From CAIJXO01 sp964485905 (GTDB taxonomy: Bacteria > Patescibacteriota > Minisyncoccia > Phycocordibacterales > GWA1-40-21): 11,777 nucleotides of DNA. The position numbers were made by a program, and so were the translations under genes. Location of the stretch: positions 1 to 11,777 of the forward strand of contig CAZAJY010000019.1 in assembly GCA_964485905.1 (NCBI GenBank). The letters run 5' to 3'. The notes under the pieces were generated by a model. The model was not told the DNA's origin, did no database searches, and saw only the letters and a list, made by a program, of their open reading frames with translations. Positions 1 through 6,196 of this stretch are shown one piece after another; positions within the stretch are counted from its first letter, which is position 1; each line of letters begins with the position of its first letter.

Positions 1-674
1 CTGGGCGCACCGGTGATTAACTCTACTTCAGAAAGAGAAATCTTTTTATCTTTGGACGACCCCATCACTTTCTGCAAAATACTCTGCGCATCACGAAAAG
101 AACCATCACCCAATAAAGCAATTAAATCCGCCGAAGCTGGTTCCAAACTAAAACCCTCCTTTTTAGTAATCGCTAAAACTACTTCCTTTAAAACTTTCTG
201 TGTCGGTTTTTTAAAAGAAAAAGTCTGGCAACGAGAAACGACTGTCTCAGGAATCTTTTCAAATTCGGTCGTCGCTAAAATAAAAATAACATGAGCTGGT
301 GGCTCCTCCAAAGTCTTAAGCAGGGCGTTCCAAGCGCCTTTGGATAACATATGGGCCTCGTCTAAAATATAAACTTTATATTTTGATTCAAAAGGAAGAC
401 TACTAACTGCTTCATTCAAAGCGCGAATTTCATCCACGCCATTATTGGAAGCGGCATCAATTTCAGTTAAATCATTTGGGCTAGTGCCAACTTCGCGAGC
501 TAAAATTCTCGCCACTGAAGTTTTACCCGTTCCGCGTGAGCCAGAAAAAATATAAGCATGAGCAATATTACCCAATTTAATTGATGCTTCTAAAACTTTC
601 ACAATATGATCCTGCCCCAAAACTTCCTTAAAATTACTTGGGCGATATTTGCGATATAATGCCGTGTCGGACAT
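1..674 (-). CDS. dnaX: DNA polymerase III subunit gamma/tau, N-terminal part (runs off left edge)
   Basis: The clamp-loader ATPase that loads the sliding clamp at the replication fork. I translated the minus strand from the ATG at 674; 224 codons stay open to the window edge, so only the AAA+ N-terminal part is present. Visible motifs: start MSDTALYRKYRP, Walker A GSRGTGKT (residues 45-52), EIDAASNNGVDEIR (71-84), Walker B DEAH (105-108), NALLKTLEEPP (116-126), sensor 1 ATTE (134-137), the SRC arginine finger (147-149) and the sensor 2 region GDGSFRDAQSILQK (189-202). Odd: the zinc-binding module that usually sits between the Walker A helix and EIDAASN, with four Cys, is absent. The join reads ILAREVGTSPNDLTEIDAAS. 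The gene lies 38 nt after dus on the same strand but has its own promoter, which would give a leaderless mRNA. The identification is certain; the missing zinc module is seen directly. Confidence 0.97.
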   Translation of the reverse strand, partial: MSDTALYRKYRPSNFKEVLGQDHIVKVLEASIKLGNIAHAYIFSGSRGTGKTSVARILAREVGTSPNDLTEIDAASNNGVDEIRALNEAVSSLPFESKYKVYILDEAHMLSKGAWNALLKTLEEPPAHVIFILATTEFEKIPETVVSRCQTFSFKKPTQKVLKEVVLAITKKEGFSLEPASADLIALLGDGSFRDAQSILQKVMGSSKDKKISLSEVELITGAP

Positions 675-680
675 AAAAAG

Positions 681-709
681 AGTATACCACTTTTAAAAAA
701 TTTAGACAA
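681..709 (-). promoter_or_regulatory. dnaX promoter, leaderless type
   Basis: On the minus strand, TTGTCT (709-704), a 17-nt spacer and TATACT (686-681), with an extended TGG just before the -10. Six nucleotides (680-675) separate the -10 from the dnaX ATG at 674. With the usual distance from -10 to transcription start, RNA would begin at or next to the A of ATG. No Shine-Dalgarno sequence fits in this space. Confidence 0.75.
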
Positions 710-712
710 AAT

Positions 713-1798
713 CTATTTAAGGGTTCTTTGGAAAGTGCTCAAAATTGAGAGGGCTTCGCTTGGCCTCTCTGTATCCATTAATCTATTTCTCAACTCTTTT
801 GCCCCATCAAAATCATTCAAATAAGCCTTGAAATGTTTTTTCATCACCGCGAAGCTTTTATGACCTGGTTGCAACAATTTTTTATCAAAAAGTTTAATAT
901 GTTCTTTTAAAATATCTATTTTGAGAACCAAGGCCTGGCTTTGTGAGTACCCAAGGCCAGGTCTTGGTTCCCTGTCTCCTTCCACTTTCCCCTCCTTTTC
1001 TAAGGAGGGGTGGCAGTCTGCTGACGGGGTGGTTCTGAAAAAATCTGGCTTACCAAAAACTCCCCTTCCAATCATCACCCCATCACATTTATATTTCTCG
1101 GCTTTCTCTTTGGCTTCTGTCAAATCTTTTACATCCCCATTACCAATTATCAAAGTCTCTGGCGAAATTTTATCTCTCAACTTTATAATTCTTTCCATCA
1201 AATCCCAATGCGCTGGAACTAATGATTCTTCTTTCTTTGTGCGCAAATGAACAGTCAAAGCGGACAAATTTTCTTTCAATAATTCTGGAAGCCAAGTATC
1301 AATCTCTTCTTGATTAAAACCTATTCTTGTTTTCACGGAGATTGGAATATGCTGACCAGTGGCTGCAATTCCCTCTCTCGCCGCCTGAATTATTTCTCGA
1401 GTAAGTTTTGGTGTTTTAATTAAAGCCGAACCCGCTCCTTGATCAATAACACTTCGATCAGGACAACCCATATTTATATCGATACCATCAAAATTTAAAC
1501 TAGCAATATACTGACAAGCGATTTTCATTTTCTCGGGATTAGCACCAAAAACTTGAGCGACGATTGGTCTTTCTGCTTCAGAATAATCTAAAATATAAGA
1601 TAAATTCTTACGGGCAAATTTATGAGCCAAACCATCAGCCGCCACAAATTCCGTCCAAAAGACAACAGAATTTTTATTTTCCGATCGTTTACTATACTTC
1701 GCCAAAATTGCCCGAAAAGCATTGTCAGTCACATCAGACATTGGCGCTAGACAGAAAAAAGGACGCTTAAGTTTTTGCCAAAAATTTTTATATTCCAT
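713..1798 (-). CDS. dus: tRNA-dihydrouridine synthase with repeat-derived insert
   Basis: A flavin enzyme that reduces uridines in the tRNA D-loop using NADPH. The 361-residue protein shows the Dus TIM-barrel signatures in order: LAPMSDVTD (18-26), the catalytic-cysteine motif NMGCPDRSV (109-117, Cys112), KTRIGF (156-161), TVHLRTK (182-188), NGDV (220-223) and the phosphate-binding GVMIGRGVFG (240-249). The C-terminal helical tRNA-binding domain includes FAVMKKHFKAYLNDFDGAKELR. Between barrel and helical domain, residues about 256-291 (rich in Pro, Gly, Glu) have no counterpart that I know in the family. At DNA level they are two hairpin repeats (925-970 and 989-1010). The gene starts 1 nt after the ftsQ-like stop (TAA T ATG), with a weak AGGAAAG upstream, so it is probably translationally coupled as the last gene of the serS operon. 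The Dus assignment is firm; I cannot tell which U position it modifies. Confidence 0.95.
   Translation of the reverse strand: MEYKNFWQKLKRPFFCLAPMSDVTDNAFRAILAKYSKRSENKNSVVFWTEFVAADGLAHKFARKNLSYILDYSEAERPIVAQVFGANPEKMKIACQYIASLNFDGIDINMGCPDRSVIDQGAGSALIKTPKLTREIIQAAREGIAATGQHIPISVKTRIGFNQEEIDTWLPELLKENLSALTVHLRTKKEESLVPAHWDLMERIIKLRDKISPETLIIGNGDVKDLTEAKEKAEKYKCDGVMIGRGVFGKPDFFRTTPSADCHPSLEKEGKVEGDREPRPGLGYSQSQALVLKIDILKEHIKLFDKKLLQPGHKSFAVMKKHFKAYLNDFDGAKELRNRLMDTERPSEALSILSTFQRTLK
925..970. repeat. Hairpin repeat inside dus (AACCAAG/CCTGGC type)
   Basis: Inverted repeat with 15-nt arms (925-939 and 956-970, core GCCTGG...CCAGG), one mismatch that becomes a G-U pair in plus-strand RNA, and a 16-nt loop. 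It lies in frame in dus and is translated as roughly residues 277-292. It looks like an interspersed bacterial repeat rather than conserved Dus sequence. No second full copy is in this window. Confidence 0.7.
989..1032. repeat. Hairpin repeat inside dus (CCCCTCCTT type) with ACCACCCC-like flank
   Basis: Perfect 9-bp arms CCCCTCCTT (989-997) and AAGGAGGGG (1002-1010) around a 4-nt loop, followed by TGGCAGTCTGCTGACGGGGT on the plus strand. It is GC-rich within an AT-rich gene and encodes about residues 256-270 of Dus (TTPSADCHPSLEKEGK on the minus strand). From memory, sequences of this general form recur as intergenic repeats in Patescibacteria genomes; that recollection is unchecked. Confidence 0.65.
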
Positions 1799-1799
1799 A

Positions 1800-2627
1800 T
1801 TATTTCTTTCCTATGACGATTTTACTGTCAAATCGCAAATCGACATAATTGATATTAGCAGAGTCACTAATTAAATCCAAATCCCCAGTTCCAATGGCGG
1901 TAAATAAATTATCCAAAGCCGAAGTAAAACTTTCATCAGCCTTAAAAATAATTGTTGGGCCAATCTCTAAAATAAAACGAAAATCAAAACCGTCAAAGAA
2001 GACTTTCACAATTCGTAAATCTTTTTGATTAAAGAGTTCCAGTAAATCTAATATTTGATTATAATCGGTTTGTGACAGAAAATATTGACCAATTTGATCA
2101 ACTCCAACTAAAGAACTATAATTCCTAACAAAAAGATTACCAGAAAAAACTGGGGCCTGACTAAAAATATAACCATCCTTATCCATAAAGAAACATTGTG
2201 CTTCGACTTTCAGCGGATCAGTACCACAATAAACCGCTTGAGGTTTTCTTTCTTCTAACATAATGGAAATAATTTGCCAGCCTTTCCAAGAGATATTGAC
2301 GTCTTTGATAGTTTTAATTTCCCTTAACAAATCAGCTTTAATTTTCCAGCGTGGAAAAATCAAAAAATTATTCCGCGCAAATAAATGCCAATATCTTCCA
2401 GCCATATCTCGATTTGCAATCTCTAAAACATTATCGGTAGAAACTGCGGCCTCACCAGAAACAATAATTGTTTTAACTATTACTTTTTCATGGCTAGACA
2501 AAATCGCCAAACCAAAAATAATTACTGAAAGAAAAAACAAAATAATATAAGAACGAATAAAAAATAGTCTTCGTTTTCTTGCTTGTTTCTCAGACGGACT
2601 GAGATGTAGATTTTTTTTAACTGACAT
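1800..2627 (-). CDS. ftsQ: FtsQ/DivIB-like cell division protein with POTRA domain
   Basis: A membrane-anchored division protein that, in known families, links the septal peptidoglycan machinery through FtsB/FtsL. The 275-residue sequence has a basic cytoplasmic N-terminus (QARKRR, 15-20), one transmembrane helix (about 22-43, IILFFLSVIIFGLAIL) and a POTRA-like domain starting VKTIIVSGEAAVSTDNVLEIA (about 51-71) and ending IKDVNISWKGWQIISIMLEERKP. The extracytoplasmic beta domain carries the typical CFFMDKDGYIFSQAP segment (145-159). Length and topology match FtsQ. The primary sequence is weakly conserved, so the call rests on architecture and these short motifs. It starts 1 nt after the serS stop (TAG A ATG) with no Shine-Dalgarno sequence, and ends 1 nt before dus. 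This implies translational coupling in a serS-ftsQ-dus operon. It lies outside the usual mur/ftsA/ftsZ cluster, at least within this window. Confidence 0.82.
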   Translation of the reverse strand: MSVKKNLHLSPSEKQARKRRLFFIRSYIILFFLSVIIFGLAILSSHEKVIVKTIIVSGEAAVSTDNVLEIANRDMAGRYWHLFARNNFLIFPRWKIKADLLREIKTIKDVNISWKGWQIISIMLEERKPQAVYCGTDPLKVEAQCFFMDKDGYIFSQAPVFSGNLFVRNYSSLVGVDQIGQYFLSQTDYNQILDLLELFNQKDLRIVKVFFDGFDFRFILEIGPTIIFKADESFTSALDNLFTAIGTGDLDLISDSANINYVDLRFDSKIVIGKK

Positions 2628-2628
2628 T

Positions 2629-3900
2629 CTATTTAGTAATCACCGCCTTGCCCATATATTTTTGCAATACTTCCGGCACCTTGATGGATCCATCGGCCTG
2701 TTGATAGTTTTCGACAATTTGAATGAGAATCCTTGGGGTAGCTAGGGCAGTATTATTCAAAGAATGAGCAAATCTAATTTTACCCTCAGCATCTTTATAT
2801 CGGATGTTCAGACGTCGATTTTGAAAATCGTGGAAATATGAGCAGGAATGAGTCTCCCGATATTTATTAGCGGCTGGTGACCAAGCTTCTAGATCATATT
2901 TCTTTACCTGGCCTAACCCTAAATCTCCGCCACAATTTACTACTGTATGATAAGGTAATTTCAAAGCTCGCAAAATCTCCTCAGCATTCTCCCGAAGTTC
3001 TTCGTGATACTTAACCGAGGTCTCATGACTAGCCTCGCAAATAATCACTTGTTCAAATTTCATAAATTCATGCACTCGAAATAAACCTTTAACATCTTTA
3101 CTGTGGCTACCCGCCTCTCGGCGAAAGGCTGGTGAGAAAGCAAAAACTTTTTTAGGTAATTCCTGTTCCGCAAAAACCTTATTGGTAAAATAACTCATGG
3201 CTGAAACTTCAGCTGTTCCAGCTAAATAATCTCCGTCTTGAGTTTTATATAAATCATCCTCACCCTGAGGCAAATAACCAGTTCCCAAGAGGGTCTCGCG
3301 ACGAACAAGAGACGGCACTAGCATCGGCGAATAATCTTTTTTATTTTCTCGAAAATATTCCATCACAAATTGCCAGAGAGCGTAATTTAATAAAGCTCCA
3401 TCGTTCTTTAAAACATAACCTCGAAAACCGGCAATTCTAGTTCCTGCCTCCAAATCTACCATGTCCAATTTTTCCATTAACTCAATATGATCCTTAACAG
3501 GAAAATCAAATTTAGGAATTTCACCCCAAACTTTAATTTCTTTATTATCGGCATCACTATCGCCCTCGGGCACAGACATATCGGGGATATTCGGCACTTG
3601 AAGCATTAGACCTTGCCACTTTTTCATCACCTCTTTTAGCTCTTCCTCACTTTTGGCTAAATCATCTTTAACCCCCTTCATTTCATCAATTAACTGCTTC
3701 TTTTCTACGGGATCTTTAACATTGACGATTTCAGCACTGAATTTATTCTGCTCAGCTTTTTTATTTTCTGTTGCCAACAAAAGCTCCTTTCTTTTATCAT
3801 CCACCTCAATCAATTCAGCCACGTCAAATTTAACATGCTTCTTCTTGGCCCCGGCCATAATCAAATCCTTATTTTCTCTAATGAATTTTATATCTAACAT
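2629..3900 (-). CDS. serS: Serine--tRNA ligase
   Basis: Class II aminoacyl-tRNA synthetase that charges tRNA-Ser. At 423 residues it has the usual length. The N-terminus MLDIKFIRENKDLI and the long charged stretch about 35-95 form the antiparallel coiled-coil arm that grips the long variable arm of tRNA-Ser. Catalytic features: the TAE serine-binding loop (229-231), motif 2 FRREAGSHSKDVKGLFRVHEF (begins at 259) and motif 3 NNTALATPRILIQIVEN (382-398). It is the first gene of the serS-ftsQ-dus operon. A TATAAT box lies 15 nt upstream of the ATG, so the 5' UTR should be very short; I see no Shine-Dalgarno sequence. The divergent orphan RNA unit starts about 105 bp away on the other strand. Confidence 0.98.
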   Translation of the reverse strand: MLDIKFIRENKDLIMAGAKKKHVKFDVAELIEVDDKRKELLLATENKKAEQNKFSAEIVNVKDPVEKKQLIDEMKGVKDDLAKSEEELKEVMKKWQGLMLQVPNIPDMSVPEGDSDADNKEIKVWGEIPKFDFPVKDHIELMEKLDMVDLEAGTRIAGFRGYVLKNDGALLNYALWQFVMEYFRENKKDYSPMLVPSLVRRETLLGTGYLPQGEDDLYKTQDGDYLAGTAEVSAMSYFTNKVFAEQELPKKVFAFSPAFRREAGSHSKDVKGLFRVHEFMKFEQVIICEASHETSVKYHEELRENAEEILRALKLPYHTVVNCGGDLGLGQVKKYDLEAWSPAANKYRETHSCSYFHDFQNRRLNIRYKDAEGKIRFAHSLNNTALATPRILIQIVENYQQADGSIKVPEVLQKYMGKAVITK

Positions 3901-3915
3901 ATATTTGATACTTAA

Positions 3916-3921
3916 ATTATA
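3916..3921 (-). promoter_or_regulatory. Probable -10 box of the serS operon
   Basis: Consensus TATAAT on the minus strand, 15 nt before the serS ATG. I see no convincing -35 at 16-18 nt spacing, so this is a moderate call. It predicts a leader of roughly 8-10 nt. Confidence 0.45.
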
Positions 3922-3970
3922 ATACTATCTATACTAACATTTTCTATAAAAGTTTTCCACAGGCCGTGTC

Positions 3971-3999
3971 TTGCATCAGATTTTATCTGAATATATAAT
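3971..3999 (+). promoter_or_regulatory. Strong promoter of the orphan RNA unit
   Basis: TTGCAT (3971-3976), a 17-nt spacer and perfect TATAAT (3994-3999). Transcription would start near 4006, just ahead of the first hairpin. This is one of the best sigma70-type promoters in the window. Confidence 0.75.
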
Positions 4000-4072
4000 A
4001 TTAGTAACGGTTAAGGTTAGGTGATCAATGAGGGTCACAAAACCTTAGTCAAAATAAGAGGAGGGCAACGTT

Positions 4073-4162
4073 ATGAGGGCAGGTCACGAAAGTTACACGT
4101 CGATCTCAAGAGCAAGAAGCGCGAGAGAAGACATCGAAACCAAGGCGGCGATCATCACCTGA
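4073..4162 (+). CDS. Possible 29-residue small protein (alternative to ncRNA)
   Basis: ATG preceded by a perfect AGGAGG (4059-4064) with an 8-nt gap, the best Shine-Dalgarno sequence in the window, and ended by TGA. The product would start MRAGHESYTSISRARSARED and end in ETKAAIIT; it is hydrophilic and has no family I recognise. Against it: the ORF is short, its codons are GC-richer than those of neighbouring genes, and both the AGGAGG and the coding bases lie in the predicted RNA helices. I cannot decide between coding and structural use. Confidence 0.25.
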   Translation: MRAGHESYTSISRARSAREDIETKAAIIT

Positions 4163-4196
4163 GGAGCGCAGGACGTTGTTCCAAAGGTGGGTCCTC

Positions 4197-4234
4197 GGGC
4201 CGGGTTCCTACGGGAACCCGGCCCACATTTTTTT
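4197..4234 (+). terminator. Rho-independent terminator of the orphan RNA unit
   Basis: Perfect 12-bp stem GGGCCGGGTTCC (4197-4208) / GGAACCCGGCCC (4213-4224) closed by a TACG loop (a UNCG-type tetraloop), then ACA and seven T (4228-4234). It would end the upstream transcript and insulate dprA. Confidence 0.9.
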
Positions 4235-4263
4235 CCAAAAATTTTCCTAATTCTATTTTTAAT

Positions 4264-4271
4264 GCTAAAAT
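4264..4271 (+). promoter_or_regulatory. Possible extended -10 for dprA
   Basis: TGC followed by TAAAAT (4266-4271), 9 nt before the dprA ATG. No clear -35. Because a strong terminator precedes it, dprA needs a promoter here or read-through from the RNA unit. Confidence 0.35.
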
Positions 4272-4280
4272 CGGTGAAGA

Positions 4281-5174
4281 ATGAAAACTCAACATCAGAT
4301 GGATCAGGACTTCCCTATTCGCGAAATGAAGAAGAAAGAATTTCCCAAACAACTTTTGGAAATTCCTCAGCCACCAGAAAAACTTTTTATCCGTGGTGAA
4401 TTACCCGGTCCCGACACCAAATTACTCTGTGTTGTTGGTAGCCGACGTTATACTAATTACGGTAAAGAAGCGTGTGAAAAATTAATTGCCGGTTTACGTG
4501 GTTATGATGTCGCGATTGTGTCTGGTTTAGCAATTGGTATTGATGGCATTGCCCACGAAGCGGCGATGAATACTGGTTTAAAGACGATCGCCATCCCCGG
4601 CTCCGGCTTAGGAGTTAGTGCCATCCATCCAATCGCTCATGTTGGCTTGGCTCAAAAAATATTAGACTCGGGTGGTTGTATGCTCTCTGAATATGAAGCT
4701 GATTTTAAATCTACGCTCTGGAGCTTCCCCCAAAGAAATAGAATTATGGCCGGATTATCTTGCGCGGTTTTGATTATTGAAGCCGAAATAAAAAGTGGCA
4801 CTTTAATTACGTCTAGAATGGCTACCGACTATAATAAAGATGTGCTAACGGTACCGGGAAATATTTTTTCCAAAACCTCCGAGGGCCCACACATGCTAAT
4901 TCGACTTGGTGCCACACCGATTACCAAGCCCGAAGAATTAATTCAAGCTTTAGGTTTCGAAGACAAAAATGCCAAGCCCAGAAATTTAGAACTAGAATAC
5001 AATGAATGTAGCCCCGAAGAAAAAATTGTCATCAAAGCTCTTCACGAACCGATGCCGAAAGACGACCTCCTTCGCTCTCTTAATATGCCTATCGCCCAGG
5101 CCAACGCTGTCCTCTCCGTCATGGAACTCAAAGGCCTCATCTCCGAAAAACTCGGTGAAATCCATTTGACCTAA
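4281..5174 (+). CDS. dprA: DNA-processing protein DprA (Smf)
   Basis: Binds incoming single-stranded DNA during natural transformation and loads RecA. At 297 residues it has the length of compact DprA proteins. The Rossmann-like core shows GSRRYTNYG (53-61), SGLAIGIDGIAHEAA (81-95), IAIPGSGL (103-110), FPQRNRIMAGLS (149-160), KSGTLITSRMA (171-181) and VPGNI (191-195). The segment from about 242 to the end fits the C-terminal winged-helix domain (SPEEKIVIKAL...MELKGLISEKLG). The N-terminal lead-in is short, without a SAM domain. The start could be the ATG at 4281 or the in-frame ATG at 4299, after which FPIRE begins; I kept the first, which has a GGTGAAG just upstream. In many bacteria dprA is directly followed by topA; here the next plus-strand gene is indeed topA, but a reverse-oriented two-gene block lies in between. 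Confidence 0.96.
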   Translation: MKTQHQMDQDFPIREMKKKEFPKQLLEIPQPPEKLFIRGELPGPDTKLLCVVGSRRYTNYGKEACEKLIAGLRGYDVAIVSGLAIGIDGIAHEAAMNTGLKTIAIPGSGLGVSAIHPIAHVGLAQKILDSGGCMLSEYEADFKSTLWSFPQRNRIMAGLSCAVLIIEAEIKSGTLITSRMATDYNKDVLTVPGNIFSKTSEGPHMLIRLGATPITKPEELIQALGFEDKNAKPRNLELEYNECSPEEKIVIKALHEPMPKDDLLRSLNMPIAQANAVLSVMELKGLISEKLGEIHLT

Positions 5175-5207
5175 AACTTAACTTTAGTAATAAATAATTA
5201 AATACCA

Positions 5208-5237
5208 CCCCCTAACATACGCCATGGCGTATTTAGG
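5208..5237 (+). repeat. Palindromic repeat copy 1 (cassette left edge)
   Basis: C-run, then TAAC, the perfect 16-bp palindrome ATACGCCATGGCGTAT (5217-5232) and TTAGG. The outer CCTAA/TTAGG also pair, leaving one bulged C (5216). It lies 33 nt after the dprA stop and 15 nt past the 3' end of the PRTase-like gene, so it could form a bidirectional transcript-end hairpin. Same orientation as copies 2 and 3, judged by the C-run on the left. Confidence 0.85.
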
Positions 5238-5252
5238 TATAATAAAAATAAC

Positions 5253-6095
5253 CTAATTTAAATTACCCCAAACTTCGTATACAATTTCTTCTGCTAATTT
5301 TTTTATATGCTCCCTAGTTTTATTAATGTTTTGCTGAATAGCCCTTTTTTCTTCCTCAGATAAAGGAATAGAATCAATTTTATTAAAAACGTCTGCTGCC
5401 CGATCTTGTTTTTCTTTTATCTCAGACAGACTGTCGTATTCCCCTATATCTAATACTTCATCTTGTTCATTAAATGATAAAAAACTTGATCTCTCCTTTT
5501 CACCACCTTCTATTACCTTATCTAATCTCATCGGTCTTGGATCATATTTCTTTCTTTTAGAAATTCCAGATAAAACATTATGATTTTCATTGAAACCGAG
5601 TTGGGTGCGATTATAAACCCCACCAACAAATAAATTGTCGCAATCAACCGTAGAACAATTAATCTCATCAGTATTAATAGTAGACACATCAATCGTTCTT
5701 ACCCCCAATCTTCTAATAAAACTGTTCAGTTCTTTAATAGTTTTACCAGAGTGAATATATTGAGTAATTAATAAAACATTTTTAGCATTACCCAACCCCG
5801 TTCGTAAATATTTTAATAACTTTTCTTCATCTTCTAAATTTTTAGGACGGTGAAACTGTCCAGAAGCAACAAACAAAGTCTTAAAATTGTGTTCAGGTTT
5901 TACTAATTTTAATATTGATCTAAATAAAAGAGTAGGAATTCTACCACCAGAATCATCACTTACTAAAGCATCATAAACACCGGTTTCAATCTGTTCTTTC
6001 ATTTGTCTACATAATTCAATAAAACTCTCCTTGAGTCCTTGAAGCACTTCTTGTTCTGCATTACCTCTTTCTTCAAATTTTGGAAAAGTTTCCAT
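5253..6095 (-). CDS. Phosphoribosyltransferase-like protein, function unknown
   Basis: A 280-residue protein. Residues 41-62 (YDALVSDDSGGRIPTLLFRS and on) and 106-123 (NVLLITQYIHSGKTIKEL) resemble the core strands and PRPP loop of type I phosphoribosyltransferases. The usual pair of acidic residues before the loop, hhhhDDhhxTG, is replaced by LLITQYIHSGKT, so catalysis is doubtful and a binding or regulatory role is possible. The middle has three Cys (30, 147, 152). The C-terminal third (about 222-275) is highly charged and probably helical, ending KLAEEIVYEVWGNLN. No transmembrane segment is seen. An extended -10 box sits exactly 6 nt before the ATG. With the downstream Cas2/PaaX-like gene it forms a minus-strand block between dprA and topA, bounded by palindromes. 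The fold call is moderate; substrate and function are unknown. Confidence 0.6.
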   Translation of the reverse strand: METFPKFEERGNAEQEVLQGLKESFIELCRQMKEQIETGVYDALVSDDSGGRIPTLLFRSILKLVKPEHNFKTLFVASGQFHRPKNLEDEEKLLKYLRTGLGNAKNVLLITQYIHSGKTIKELNSFIRRLGVRTIDVSTINTDEINCSTVDCDNLFVGGVYNRTQLGFNENHNVLSGISKRKKYDPRPMRLDKVIEGGEKERSSFLSFNEQDEVLDIGEYDSLSEIKEKQDRAADVFNKIDSIPLSEEEKRAIQQNINKTREHIKKLAEEIVYEVWGNLN

Positions 6096-6101
6096 AGAAA
6101 A

Positions 6102-6110
6102 ATTATAACA
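6102..6110 (-). promoter_or_regulatory. Extended -10 of the PRTase-like gene, leaderless type
   Basis: TGT followed by perfect TATAAT (6107-6102) on the minus strand; 6 nt (6101-6096) then separate it from the ATG at 6095. No good -35 (TTATTA at 17 nt). Transcription should begin at the start codon. Confidence 0.6.
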
Positions 6111-6135
6111 TAATATTAAAAAAATAATAACCTTA

Positions 6136-6160
6136 CCCCAACATACGCCATGGCGTATTT
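6136..6160 (+). repeat. Palindromic repeat copy 2 (between the cassette genes)
   Basis: CCCCAAC followed by the same perfect palindrome ATACGCCATGGCGTAT (6143-6158) and TT. It shares the AAC left flank and the TT right flank with copy 1. It lies upstream of the PRTase-like promoter and 36 nt beyond the 3' end of the Cas2/PaaX-like gene. Confidence 0.85.
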
Positions 6161-6196
6161 GATACTTAAATATTCAGCTTTATTAATAACTAATAA

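Larger units (their letters stand above)
4006..4234 (+). ncRNA. Candidate structured RNA of unrecognised family
   Basis: A self-contained unit of about 230 nt with its own promoter, ended by a strong terminator, and clearly GC-richer than the AT-rich DNA around it. Pairings visible by eye: a 5' hairpin TAAGGTT/AACCTTA (4012-4018/4041-4047) continued by GTGA/TCAC (4021-4024/4035-4038). Then come four nested helices: GAGGA/TCCTC (4058-4062/4192-4196), GGCAACGT/ACGTTGTT with two G-U pairs (4064-4071/4173-4180), CAGGT/ACCTG (4080-4084/4157-4161) and TCGAT/ATCGA (4100-4104/4133-4137). This rod-like order suggests a real fold. I do not see the hallmark motifs of RNase P, tmRNA, SRP RNA or a T-box leader. 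A 6S-like RNA is possible from size and rod shape but unproven. The alternative is a short mRNA for the 29-codon ORF at 4073. It sits 46 nt upstream of dprA and could also act as its attenuated leader. Confidence 0.5.

Noticed and set aside
921..1250. Plus-strand ORF opposite dus
   Set aside because: Shadow of dus; its codons mirror the conserved Dus reading frame and the repeat insert.
4006..4234. RNase P, tmRNA, SRP RNA or T-box identity for the RNA unit
   Set aside because: The short conserved signatures of these RNAs that I know are not visible; size or context alone is not enough to name a family.
4021..4284. An 87-codon GTG-started ORF across the RNA unit (basic product)
   Set aside because: It reads straight through the 12-bp terminator stem and T-run and into the dprA start, and lacks a ribosome binding site or recognisable domain.
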